Shown: in pieces, positions 54,200-63,115 of the stretch
Layout: each line of letters starts with the position of its first letter
Numbering within the stretch: position 1 is the first letter of the stretch
Source: Luteibacter sp. dw_328
GTDB taxonomy: Bacteria; Pseudomonadota; Gammaproteobacteria; Xanthomonadales; Rhodanobacteraceae
Direction: 5' to 3'
Assembly: GCF_018449605.1 (NCBI RefSeq)
Contig: NZ_JAAVUW010000006.1
Location: 1 to 64,000 of the forward strand
Length of the DNA: 64,000 nt
Made by a program: the position numbers and the translations under genes
Notes under the pieces: model-generated
Told to the model about the DNA's origin: nothing
The model's input: only the letters and a program-made list of their open reading frames with translations
The model's database searches: none

Positions 54200-56644
54200 G
54201 TGAGTTCACCTGCGCCAAGCCGTCGACTGCGAGGCGCACATCTGCGGCTGGCGTTACTGCCGCTGGCTTGCGTACTCGACCTGCCCGATGCCTGCGCCAA
54301 CGAGGTCGAGTTCGATGTGGGTATGTTGAAGCTGCGCGGTATCGACCCGAAGCTGGCCGATTATTTTCGAGAAGCGCCTCGCTTTACCGCCGGGTCCCAT
54401 GAGGTGTCCTTGCGGGTCAATGGACAATCCTTGGGACGGGTGAGCGTGCGGTTCGACGATCACGGTGGGCTCTGCGTCGACCCGGGATTGCTGGAGGCCG
54501 CGGCGATCGTGTCGCCCCGGACACACGATCCGTTGACGAAGTCATCCAAGGCGCAGCCCTGCCTGAGCCTGGCTTCGATGTTCCCCACCGCGCACGCCGA
54601 GCTCGATCCGGCCGGTGGCGAGGTCTCCCTGCTGGTACCCACCCATGCACTGCGCGAGCGACGGCAAGATATGTCGGGGTATGCACGCGGTGGAACAGCG
54701 GCGCTCTTCAACTACGATCTCACCGGCCTGGAAAGCCGATGGGGTTCGCGACGCAGCCGCTACGCGTCCGCCAATACCGAGACGGGATTCAACGCTGGCG
54801 ATTGGGTGGTCCGCAGCCGTCAGGTGTCGACATCGATCGATGGTAGACACCGTACCGAGGTACTCGACACGTACGCTCAACGTTCGTTTGCCGAGCACGG
54901 GGCGGTGCTCCAGTTCGGCGAGATCAATGTTGTGAATCCCGCACTGCCCGGGGCCCAGATCACCGGCGTGCAGGTGATGAGCGAGCAGGCCCTGGCTACG
55001 CCGGGCGCGGGCGCCGTCGTGGAGGGTGTTGCCCAGAGCCAGGGACGTATCGAAATCCGTCAGGACGGTGTGCTCGTTTACTCCACCGTGGTACCCGCAG
55101 GGCCGTTCGTACTGAGAGACATTCCGCGTATCAACCGCCGCGCCGACCTGGACGTCACCGTCGCCGGCGCTGGCGGCGAGTCGCAACACTTCGTCGTGCC
55201 GATGTCCATGGCCGGCGCCATCGCGCCATCCACCGGCTATTCGTTTGCGCTGGGCAGGACACGAAATACAGGCGGTACCGAGGCCCCATGGATGGTCAGC
55301 GCGGGCTGGAGTGCTACCGCTCGTCGTCGGCTCAAGGTCAGCGGTGGCGCCACGCTGGCATCGAACTACCAGGCGATCGGGGCGGGCGTCGGCTCAGGGT
55401 CGGCATCGGGCAGCCAGGTGCAACTCGATATCACCGGAGCACGAGCGTCGCGCGAGGGCGTCACCGGTATGCAAGCGCTGCTGACCTGGTCGCAGCGCCT
55501 GGGCGAGGCATGGTCGGTCGCGCTTTCGCACTCGAGGCAGGGTCCGGGCTTTCGTGAATTCCTCGGTTCGTCCTTGCGCGTCGCCGCCGGCGCGCGTCGA
55601 ACACGCTATCGCGACCAGACCTCGCTCTCGCTTTCCTGGTCACGCCAGGGGTTGGGCAACCTCAGTGCGGGATATTCACGTACCGGTCTGTTCGACGGCC
55701 AGACGACAAGCCGGGCCCTGGCTTCCTGGGGTACCCGTATCGGCCGCGCATCGGTATCGTTGTCGGCGGAATGGACGCTTAGCCACGAGCGTCGCACCGG
55801 TAACAAGAGCTTCTATCTGAACGTCAATGTGCCGCTTGGCGATAGCCATCGCCTGGCGAGCACCGTGCGTCGGTACGCCGGCGAAACCCGCTACGGTGCA
55901 AGCTTCTCCGGGCAGATGAGCGAGTTCGCTTCGTACAGTACCGGGCTGGAATATCGGTCCGGCGACCACCAGCGCAGCGAGTCAGCCGCCGTCTCCTTGC
56001 TGCCGCGTTACTTCCAGCTGGACGCCGGGTATGCGCACGACACGCGCAGCCGCACCACGAGCCTCGGCCTTCGCGGCGGTCTGGTAGTGCACGATCGGGG
56101 CGTGACGGCGTCGCCTTATGCCGTGCGTGAGACTTTCGGTGTCCTCTCCGTGGGCGATACCGCTGGCATACGTGTATCGACGCCGGGCGGGCCGGTATGG
56201 ACCGATGCACGCGGCTACGCGGTGCTGCCGCAACTGAGCGCCTATGGCAACAGCAGCATCGAAGTCGCCACCGATTCGCTCCCGCGCGACATGGATATCG
56301 ATCACGGTGCCTCGGTCATCTCAGCCGGCCGTGGCACGGTGGCGAAACTCGCCTTCGGGGTGAGCAGGACGCGTCGCGTCCTCGTGCGTGCGCAGACTGT
56401 GGACGGGCAGCTCCTGCCGTTCGGTGCCACGGTGACGGACGAGACGGGTGAGGTGGTCGGCATGGTGCAGCGTGAGGGCGAGATTTTCGTACCGAACGTG
56501 ATGGCGACACCCCGGCTATGGGTGAGCGGCCCCGATACGCCTCCCTGTGAGCTCGACATCGACATCGACGATCACGTCGATCGAGACACGTATTACGAGT
56601 CCGCGTCGGCGGTATGCCGGGTGAGCGGCGAGGCCGTTCGATGA
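54200..56644 (+). CDS. Outer-membrane fimbrial usher
   Basis: The 814-residue usher has a probable GTG start (54200), 5 nt after the chaperone stop. The order is a signal peptide (ending DACA), an N-terminal chaperone-binding domain (EFDVGMLKLRGIDPKLADYF), and a 24-strand barrel region with plug (DGVLVYSTVVPAGPFVLRDI). The C-terminal domains contain GTVAKLAFGVSRTRRVLVRA. Ushers translocate and polymerise pilus subunits. The last four bases overlap the next subunit gene (ATGA). Confidence 0.92.
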   Translation: MSSPAPSRRLRGAHLRLALLPLACVLDLPDACANEVEFDVGMLKLRGIDPKLADYFREAPRFTAGSHEVSLRVNGQSLGRVSVRFDDHGGLCVDPGLLEAAAIVSPRTHDPLTKSSKAQPCLSLASMFPTAHAELDPAGGEVSLLVPTHALRERRQDMSGYARGGTAALFNYDLTGLESRWGSRRSRYASANTETGFNAGDWVVRSRQVSTSIDGRHRTEVLDTYAQRSFAEHGAVLQFGEINVVNPALPGAQITGVQVMSEQALATPGAGAVVEGVAQSQGRIEIRQDGVLVYSTVVPAGPFVLRDIPRINRRADLDVTVAGAGGESQHFVVPMSMAGAIAPSTGYSFALGRTRNTGGTEAPWMVSAGWSATARRRLKVSGGATLASNYQAIGAGVGSGSASGSQVQLDITGARASREGVTGMQALLTWSQRLGEAWSVALSHSRQGPGFREFLGSSLRVAAGARRTRYRDQTSLSLSWSRQGLGNLSAGYSRTGLFDGQTTSRALASWGTRIGRASVSLSAEWTLSHERRTGNKSFYLNVNVPLGDSHRLASTVRRYAGETRYGASFSGQMSEFASYSTGLEYRSGDHQRSESAAVSLLPRYFQLDAGYAHDTRSRTTSLGLRGGLVVHDRGVTASPYAVRETFGVLSVGDTAGIRVSTPGGPVWTDARGYAVLPQLSAYGNSSIEVATDSLPRDMDIDHGASVISAGRGTVAKLAFGVSRTRRVLVRAQTVDGQLLPFGATVTDETGEVVGMVQREGEIFVPNVMATPRLWVSGPDTPPCELDIDIDDHVDRDTYYESASAVCRVSGEAVR

Positions 56645-57822
56645 TGGCCGGACGGAGGGCTGTCGCCAAGGCATTCGCCCATGTCGCCGCGTGGTTGCTC
56701 GCGCTGCTGTTCGTGCCCACCGTTGGTGCGCAGGATCACCCCTGCAACGTGCTGCTCGGCGCGCCGCACGTCGACTACGGTCGGCTCAGCCGGGCGACGC
56801 TGGCGGTCGATGCCCATGGCGTGCTCGGCCTGCCGGCTCGTACCGTGGCCCTGCACATCCATTGCTCCGAGCCTGGCGACATGGTGCTTTTCTTCCGCGG
56901 GCCGCCTGCCGATGCCGTGGCATTTCGTTTCACCGACCAGGGCCGTTTTGCCCTACGCCTGCGCGACGGACGTCTGGACGGCCTGCCCGTGGACCTGGGG
57001 TGGGTGGACCACAGCGGTGGCATGTCACGTCGGACGGATGACCGGCTGGCATGGACGCCTGACCAGGGATTATCGCCGGTGAAGAACGGCATGGCGGCGA
57101 CCGGTCGCGATTTCAGCGCGCAGATCGACATCGATACGTACGTCGACGAAGGTGCGTTGAAGGTCAGTGACGCCTCGCGCTGGGTAGTGACGGGTACGGT
57201 CGACATGGGCCGTGCCGCGGCGCCGCGCGAGCTCACCCTTCAGGCCGACGTACAGCCGGGACGTTGCAGCGTGGATATCGTTCGCCACGTGTCGTTCGGG
57301 CATCTTCGCTCGATGGACCTGGATAGCCATGGCGCTTCGACACGGATCCCGTCGGCCGGGAACGGCCAGCTACGGGTGGTGTGCGATGCGCCGATGCCCT
57401 TCGCCTTCCGTGTGATGCGTGACGAACGCGCAGGTACGGCGTCCGCACCGGTCGGCCTGGGAACGTCGTACAAGGACGGCGAACTATTTGGCCTGGGCAA
57501 GACAGGTGCCGGCGAGAACATCGGCGCCTACGTATTGCACTGGGCTGCGCATGCGACGTCCGACCAGGGCGACCTTCGCGCGACACAGTCGCTCGACGGC
57601 GGCCGGTCGTGGCTATCCACGGAGGCTTCTATCGTCGCCAATCACGCCAATGCCGGGCGGGTGGGTTACGTCGGCGCCGAGGACGCGGCGACGGGTCCTG
57701 CGCGTTTGAACGTACTCGACGTGACCCTGGAGACGACGATCTTCATTGCACCCAAGCACCTGCTCTCGCTTGGCGAAGAGATAACGGCAGATGGCCTGGT
57801 CACTTTCGAGATCGTCTACTGA
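56641..57822 (+). CDS. Two-domain DUF1120-like fimbrial protein, probable tip adhesin
   Basis: The 393-residue precursor starts at ATG 56641, overlapping the usher stop. A signal peptide ends PTVGA. Two beta domains follow: an N-terminal one with CNVLLGAPHVDYGRLSRATL and a second Cys in HIHCSEP, and a C-terminal pilin-like one with CSVDIVRHVSFGHLRSMDL and VVCDAPM, ending TADGLVTFEIVY. The layout, about double that of the other subunits, resembles two-domain tip adhesins of chaperone-usher pili. The receptor is unknown. Confidence 0.8.
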   Translation: MMAGRRAVAKAFAHVAAWLLALLFVPTVGAQDHPCNVLLGAPHVDYGRLSRATLAVDAHGVLGLPARTVALHIHCSEPGDMVLFFRGPPADAVAFRFTDQGRFALRLRDGRLDGLPVDLGWVDHSGGMSRRTDDRLAWTPDQGLSPVKNGMAATGRDFSAQIDIDTYVDEGALKVSDASRWVVTGTVDMGRAAAPRELTLQADVQPGRCSVDIVRHVSFGHLRSMDLDSHGASTRIPSAGNGQLRVVCDAPMPFAFRVMRDERAGTASAPVGLGTSYKDGELFGLGKTGAGENIGAYVLHWAAHATSDQGDLRATQSLDGGRSWLSTEASIVANHANAGRVGYVGAEDAATGPARLNVLDVTLETTIFIAPKHLLSLGEEITADGLVTFEIVY

Positions 57823-57943
57823 CGAAAGAACGCAACACACAACCGATGGAGGTACCACCTTGACGCTTCGTTCTTCCCTGTTTGCCCTCGGGCCACTGCT
57901 TCGTGCGAGGTCAACGACGTCCAGCGCCGGACAAAGGAAAGTC

Positions 57944-58585
57944 ATGAACCCTTGTGGGTGTTTGATTGGGGTGGCACTTGCTTTAGCGCCGATCGGGGTC
58001 CGAGCAAGTGATCGGGCGGACCTGAGCGTAGCGGGTACGATCATGCCGTCGTCGTGCGAGGCGTTCGTGCGCGGCGGTCAGCTCGACCTTGGGGTGATCC
58101 ACTTCGCGGACCTGAATCCCGACGAGACTCAGCCGACCCATCTCGTCGACAAGGAGAACAAACTCGACATTCTCTGCAATGGACCTGCCCGGTTCGCTCT
58201 CGGGGCCACGGACCTGTCCGATGGCGGCGGCAACGGACGCAATTTCTTCGGCCTCGGCCTTGGGTCCAATGACAAGTCGATAGGCCACATAACGATAAGC
58301 GAGCGCAATGACGGATTCATGGCCGATGGTAAACGGGCGTATCTGACGGCGACGGAGGATCGCGAGCTCTGGTTTGCCTCGTCGAAAAGCCCCATACCGT
58401 TTTCCCAGGCGGACTACCTCCTCGGCCTGAACAAGACCGAAGGATCGAGTGCGGGCCCGGACTTCGTACGGCAGGCGTCGATGTGGTTGTTCATCCCCGT
58501 GACGATCGCGCCGAAGGCGGATCTGGTGCCGGGAGACGAGCTCGTCCTCGCCGGAAATGTCTTGTTCGAGATCAAGTATCTCTGA
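57944..58585 (+). CDS. DUF1120-like fimbrial subunit (third)
   Basis: The 213-residue precursor starts at ATG 57944 behind AAAGGAAA. A signal peptide ends GVRA, and the mature pilin-like part starts SDRADLSVAGTIMPSSCEAF, with a second Cys in LDILCNG. It ends GNVLFEIKYL. An in-frame TTG further upstream would only add residues ahead of the signal. It is probably a minor subunit. It follows the adhesin gene by 121 nt, the largest gap in the operon. Confidence 0.78.
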   Translation: MNPCGCLIGVALALAPIGVRASDRADLSVAGTIMPSSCEAFVRGGQLDLGVIHFADLNPDETQPTHLVDKENKLDILCNGPARFALGATDLSDGGGNGRNFFGLGLGSNDKSIGHITISERNDGFMADGKRAYLTATEDRELWFASSKSPIPFSQADYLLGLNKTEGSSAGPDFVRQASMWLFIPVTIAPKADLVPGDELVLAGNVLFEIKYL

Positions 58586-58667
58586 CCTTGGGTCACGCGA
58601 TCGTCCAGGGTCGGTCGATATCCATGCCGGCGTCGATGCCGGCAACGTAAATCAACAAGGAATGCGA

Positions 58668-59336
58668 ATGATACACTTCAATGCCTTAGGCGCGTCGGCA
58701 GCGCTGCTGCTCATGGCAAGCTCGGCAGTGGCGAGCGAGACCCGCGCCGATCTTCTCGTCAAGGGATCCATTACCCCGGCTGCAGCATGTAGCGTGGTCG
58801 TCGGCAGCACACTCAACCTGGGTACGATCAGGCGTGATCAGCTCGAGGCGGATCCCTCCAAGGAAACCGAGCTCGAGGAGCAGCGGGTGTCGACGACGGT
58901 CAACTGCCCCAGTGCCCGGCGCTTTGCCTTTGTCGTTCGCGAAGCCGGGGGCAACGATGCGTCATCGGACAGGATCTTCCCGATGCGGGCGAATGAAAGT
59001 GGAAAAGATACCGGCAAGTTGTTCCTTCTCTTCGATGCCCAATCGACCAAGATCGACGGCGTCCAAGGCTACGCGACGGGTGCGGACCGCGTGAATGACC
59101 TCGAGCAAGCCACCTGGGGGCCGGCAACGTCACCGCGCGAGAACCTGCCGATCACCAACGGACGTTACGCGGTTGGTTTCGTCACGGAGGCGGCGAGCAC
59201 GGCAGCGCCGGCCAACATCAAGGACCTCAGCGTCAAGCTGCTGGTGAGGCCCCGGATCAATCCCGTGAACGAGCTCGACCTTTCGGCGGATATCGGCTTC
59301 TCGAGCGATCTCGGGCTCGAAATAAACTACTTCTAG
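58668..59336 (+). CDS. DUF1120-like fimbrial subunit (fourth)
   Basis: The 222-residue precursor starts at ATG 58668; an ATG six bases earlier is too close to the AAGGA site. A signal peptide ends SSAVA. The mature part reads ETRADLLVKGSITPAAACSV, with a second Cys in TTVNCPS, ending SSDLGLEINYF. It has the same fold pattern as the other subunits but low overall similarity by eye. It is the last gene of the fimbrial operon; a palindromic repeat follows within 10 nt. Confidence 0.78.
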   Translation: MIHFNALGASAALLLMASSAVASETRADLLVKGSITPAAACSVVVGSTLNLGTIRRDQLEADPSKETELEEQRVSTTVNCPSARRFAFVVREAGGNDASSDRIFPMRANESGKDTGKLFLLFDAQSTKIDGVQGYATGADRVNDLEQATWGPATSPRENLPITNGRYAVGFVTEAASTAAPANIKDLSVKLLVRPRINPVNELDLSADIGFSSDLGLEINYF

Positions 59337-59345
59337 TCGCAACCC

Positions 59346-59463
59346 GTAGGAGTCGATTCATCGGCGATCCCGCCGCAGCGCGGGCACTTCGTCGCGGCGC
59401 GGAAGTCCACCGCAGTGGGGCAGCCGGTCGCGAGCACCCATCGCCGATGAATCGGCCCCCACC
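59346..59463. repeat. Intergenic palindromic repeat, long copy
   Basis: GTAGGAGTCGATTCATCGGCGA and TCGCCGATGAATCGGCCCCCAC face each other around a longer centre (about 75 nt) than in other copies. It separates the convergent fimbrial operon and ilvN and may help end both transcripts. Confidence 0.85.
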
Positions 59464-59479
59464 GTACACAGAGCGGCGG

Positions 59480-59959
59480 TCAGGCCGTCGCCAAAGGGCG
59501 CTCAATGGCGGCGATACCGCTGCGTGCGTGATCGACGATCTCGCCAGCGAGACGCAGTGCATCGAGGAAGGCGTCGACCTCGTCGGCGCGCCCGGTGAAC
59601 TCGGCGACCGACTGGTTTCCTGCGCGTTGCAGGAGCCGTCCGCCGAACTGGGCGAGGCACGCATCCACCGCACCGGCACTGGCTTCGACGTGGGCGACGA
59701 GGAGTTCCCGCTCCACGTGTTCGCGCCGGGTGATCTCCGCGATCTCGATCACATCGACGAGCTTTGCCGTTTGCTTGATGATCTGCTCGACCACGGCGTC
59801 GTCGCCGAACACCACGAGCGTGAGGCGTGACGCATCCACGTCGTGCGTGGCCGCCACGGTGAGCGATTCGATGTTGTAGCCCCGCGAGGCGAACAGACCG
59901 GCAACGCGTGCGAGTGCACCGGCTTCGTTCTGCAACAGCATGGAGATCAGGTGGCGCAT
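59480..59959 (-). CDS. ilvN: Acetolactate synthase small regulatory subunit
   Basis: The 159-residue protein has an N-terminal ACT domain (MRHLISMLLQNEAGALARVAG; SRGYNIESLTV) and a C-terminal small-subunit domain, with a length like E. coli IlvH (163). It binds valine and confers feedback inhibition on the large subunit. It starts 1 nt after the large-subunit stop. The symbol ilvH is equally used. Confidence 0.95.
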   Translation of the reverse strand: MRHLISMLLQNEAGALARVAGLFASRGYNIESLTVAATHDVDASRLTLVVFGDDAVVEQIIKQTAKLVDVIEIAEITRREHVERELLVAHVEASAGAVDACLAQFGGRLLQRAGNQSVAEFTGRADEVDAFLDALRLAGEIVDHARSGIAAIERPLATA

Positions 59960-59960
59960 G

Positions 59961-61826
59961 TCAGAACATTCCCGTGGGTTCGGCGGTGTCGGTCGCCGGC
60001 GCGTGGCGACTGGCGATCCAGTCGCCGGTGATCATCTCGGCGTAGGTCGATCCCGGGCCCACCATGGGATAGACGCCGGCATCCGGATCGATGATCACCT
60101 CGAGAAAGGCCGGGCCCTCGAAAGCGAGGAAGTCGGCGATGGTGGCGTCGATATCGTCCGGCTTGTCGAGGCGCTGCGCCCATTCGAAACCGTCGGCCTG
60201 GGCGGCGCGAACGAAATCTTTCTTATGCAGGCTCTTGTCCGAGGCTGAGAAGCGGCCCTTGAAGAACAGCTTCTGCCATTGGCGCACCATGCCGTCGCCA
60301 GCATTGTTCATCACGACGACTTTCACGGGAAGGTCGTACGTCGTCACCGTTTCGAGCTCACCGATGTTCATGCGGATGCTGGCATCGCCGTCGATATCGA
60401 TGACGGTCAGGTCGCGCCTGGCGAACTGCGCGCCGATCGCTGCGGGCAGGCCGAAGCCCATCGTGCCCATGGATCCCGACGTCAGCCAGCGACGCGGCTC
60501 GCGGAAGTCGAAATACTGCGCCGCCCACATCTGGTGTTGGCCAACGCCCGTGCTGATGATGGCGCGCCCGTCGGTGATGCGGTTGATCGCCTCGATGACC
60601 GCGCAGGGATGGATCGTTTCACCGTCGCGGCAGAAGTCCATGGCATGGCTTTTCTTCAGTGCGGCGACGTGGTCGTGCCAGGGAGCGTAGTCGGTTGTGA
60701 AGCCGATGCGCTGGCCGTAAGCGAGCAGGCGCTCCAGGGACGCGTCCAATGAACCGATATGGTGCCAGTCGACCGCCTTGACCTTACCGATCTCCGCAGG
60801 GTCGATATCGATCTGGGCAATCGCGCGTGCCTTCGGTGCGAACTTGGCCGGCACCCCGACCACCCGGTCATCGAACCGGGCACCGAGCGCGAAGACGAGG
60901 TCGCAATCGTCCATGGCATAGTTGGCATAGGCGGCGCCATGCATGCCCAGCATGCGCAGGGCGAGCGGGTCGGTGGTATCGAAACCGCCGATGCCCATCA
61001 GCGTCGTGACGACCGGCAGGCCGAACGCGTGTGCGAACTCCCGGAGTACGCCTGCGGCTCCGGCTGAAACGATGCCGCCACCTGCGTAGATCAGCGGCCG
61101 CTTAGACGCGGCGAGCATGGCGAAGAATTCGGCGCACTGAGTATCGTCGATGACGGCGGATTCCACCGCATGCAAGCGAGAACGGTAGCCGCGCACCGCA
61201 AGTTCGCGCCGGCCTTCGAAGATGAGTGGCGCGTTCTGGACGTCCTTGGGTATGTCGATAACCACGGGCCCTGGCCGCCCGCTCCGGGAGATATGAAATG
61301 CCGTGCGCAAGGTGGCCTCGAGCGTGGAAGCATCGGTCACCAGGAACACGTGTTTCGCGCAGGCGCCCATGATCGTGGTGATGGGCGCTTCCTGGAAGGC
61401 GTCGGTACCTATGGAGCCCGTGGGAACCTGGCCGCAGATCACGACCAGGGGAATCGAATCGGCCATGCAATCGCGCACCGGCGTCACGGCATTCGTGGCA
61501 CCCGGTCCGGAGGTGACGAGTGCGACGCCCACGCGACCCGACGCGCGTGCATAGCCGGCCGCCATGAAGCAGGCACCCTGTTCGTTGGCGGGCACGATGA
61601 GCGGCAGGGATTCGCGGCCGTCGTCGTGGAGATGGCTTTCGTTGTAGCGGAATACCGCGTCGTACACAGGAAGGATGGCGCCACCGGAGTAACCGAAGAG
61701 TACGTCGAGGCCCTCGTCGGCAAGCACTTGCACGACGATGTCCGCCCCGGTCATGGACTGGCCAGCCAGGGGATGATTCACGGTTGGACGGCGAATGTCG
61801 CCGACGGATTCCAGTTGCGCGTTCAC
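59961..61826 (-). CDS. ilvB: Acetolactate synthase large subunit
   Basis: The 621-residue thiamine-diphosphate enzyme has its catalytic Glu82 in NEQGACFMAAGYARA and the ThDP-binding stretch IDGDASIRMNIGELETVTTY...NN. It makes acetolactate or acetohydroxybutyrate in branched-chain amino acid synthesis. The likely start is GTG 61826 with AGGA upstream. ATG 61754 (MTGADIVVQVLADEGL) would give the classical N-terminus but has no visible ribosome-binding site. It could also be called ilvI or ilvG. Confidence 0.94.
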   Translation of the reverse strand: MNAQLESVGDIRRPTVNHPLAGQSMTGADIVVQVLADEGLDVLFGYSGGAILPVYDAVFRYNESHLHDDGRESLPLIVPANEQGACFMAAGYARASGRVGVALVTSGPGATNAVTPVRDCMADSIPLVVICGQVPTGSIGTDAFQEAPITTIMGACAKHVFLVTDASTLEATLRTAFHISRSGRPGPVVIDIPKDVQNAPLIFEGRRELAVRGYRSRLHAVESAVIDDTQCAEFFAMLAASKRPLIYAGGGIVSAGAAGVLREFAHAFGLPVVTTLMGIGGFDTTDPLALRMLGMHGAAYANYAMDDCDLVFALGARFDDRVVGVPAKFAPKARAIAQIDIDPAEIGKVKAVDWHHIGSLDASLERLLAYGQRIGFTTDYAPWHDHVAALKKSHAMDFCRDGETIHPCAVIEAINRITDGRAIISTGVGQHQMWAAQYFDFREPRRWLTSGSMGTMGFGLPAAIGAQFARRDLTVIDIDGDASIRMNIGELETVTTYDLPVKVVVMNNAGDGMVRQWQKLFFKGRFSASDKSLHKKDFVRAAQADGFEWAQRLDKPDDIDATIADFLAFEGPAFLEVIIDPDAGVYPMVGPGSTYAEMITGDWIASRHAPATDTAEPTGMF

Positions 61827-61865
61827 GGGTATGTGAGTCCTTTAACGTCGAAAAGCCTGAGCTCT

Positions 61866-61947
61866 TGTAGGAGCCGCTTCAGCGGCGAAGGGTCCTCGCC
61901 GCCATCGGCCCGCTGCCGCGGGATCGCCGGCATAGCCGGCTCCTACA
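61866..61947. repeat. Intergenic palindromic repeat between ilvC and ilvB
   Basis: A TGTAGGAGCCGCTTCAGCGG arm and a CGCCGGCATAGCCGGCTCCTACA arm face each other. The right arm carries a variant loop (GGCATAGCC), so the two half-hairpins have different cores. It occupies most of the gap between two ilv genes read in the same direction. Confidence 0.88.
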
Positions 61948-61956
61948 GGGTTTCGG

Positions 61957-62976
61957 TCAGTCAGCTTTGGCCGGTTCGGCGGCTGGCTTTGGCTGGTTGG
62001 TGGCTAGCCAGGGCATGCGGGCGCGTAGCTGCGCACCGACTTTCTCGATCGGGTGATCGAGATCGCGCTGCTTGAACGCCTTGTAGTTGGGCAGGCCTGC
62101 CTTGTACTCGGCGGTCCACTCGCGGGCGAACGTGCCGTCCTGGATCTCGGTGAGCACCTGCTTCATGCGCTGCTTCGTACCTTCGTCGACGATGCGCGGG
62201 CCACGCGTGTAATCACCGTACTGCGCCGTTTCCGAGATGAACTCGAGCATGCGGGCGATGCCACCTTCGTAGAACAGGTCGACGATCAGCTTGAGCTCGT
62301 GCATCACCTCGTAATAGGCGATCTCCGGGCGATACCCTGCCTCGACGAGGGTTTCGAATCCCTTGATGACCAGTTCGCTGGCACCACCGCAGAGCACGGC
62401 CTGCTCACCGAACAGATCGGTCTCGGTTTCTTCCTTGAAGTCGGTTTCGATCAGCATCGCGCGTGCACCGCCGATGCCGGCGGCGTAGGCCGTGGCACGT
62501 TCGGTGGCATGGCCAGTGGCATCCTGGTGCACCGCGTAGAGGCAGGGCACACCGCGACCGATTTCATACTCACGGCGGACGAGCGCGCCCGGCCCCTTCG
62601 GTGCGACGAGCACCACGTCGATGTCCTTGCGTGGTTCGATCTGGCCGAAGTGCACGTTGAAGCCGTGGGCGAACAACAGCGTCGCGCCGGGCTTGATGTT
62701 CGGCTCGATCGAGTTCTTGTAGATCTCGGGCTGGGTCATGTCCGGCGTGAGCACGGCGATCAGGTCCGCACCGCGGACGGCATCACCGGGCTCGGCCACG
62801 GCGAAGCCGTCGACATACGCGCGGCTCCATGACGGGCCACCGGGACGCAGGCCGACTACCACGTCGAGGCCGGAGTCCTTCAGGTTGAGCGCGTGTGCGC
62901 GGCCCTGGCTGCCGTAGCCGAGGACGGCGATACGGGCGTTCTGCAGCGGTGCGGTGGTGGCTTGCTTGTCGGTCAC
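61957..62976 (-). CDS. ilvC: Ketol-acid reductoisomerase
   Basis: This 339-residue class I enzyme has its NAD(P) loop [19 protein letters not shown] at about 18-36. The knotted C-terminal domain holds the metal ligands ([33 protein letters not shown]). It converts acetolactate to dihydroxyisovalerate with NAD(P)H and Mg2+. The C-terminus has a short Pro/Ala-rich tail ([13 protein letters not shown]). It lies between ilvD and ilvB, with repeats on both sides. Confidence 0.97.
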   Translation of the reverse strand: MTDKQATTAPLQNARIAVLGYGSQGRAHALNLKDSGLDVVVGLRPGGPSWSRAYVDGFAVAEPGDAVRGADLIAVLTPDMTQPEIYKNSIEPNIKPGATLLFAHGFNVHFGQIEPRKDIDVVLVAPKGPGALVRREYEIGRGVPCLYAVHQDATGHATERATAYAAGIGGARAMLIETDFKEETETDLFGEQAVLCGGASELVIKGFETLVEAGYRPEIAYYEVMHELKLIVDLFYEGGIARMLEFISETAQYGDYTRGPRIVDEGTKQRMKQVLTEIQDGTFAREWTAEYKAGLPNYKAFKQRDLDHPIEKVGAQLRARMPWLATNQPKPAAEPAKAD

Positions 62977-63022
62977 GGGGTGTCTCCTTGGGATTGCGAA
63001 GGTGTCATTCGGTGGTGGCTTG

Positions 63023-63096
63023 TTGTGGGAACCGATTCATCGGCGATTGGGGGTCGCGACACGGTCAGGGATTCGCCGATGAATCGGCTCCTACAG
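63023..63096. repeat. Intergenic palindromic repeat between ilvD and ilvC
   Basis: TGTGGGAACCGATTCATCGGCGA and TCGCCGATGAATCGGCTCCTACA form an inverted repeat with a short centre. It lies 20 nt after the ilvD stop and upstream of ilvC. Confidence 0.88.
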
Positions 63097-63115
63097 ATGG
63101 GGGTGCTGGATAGGG

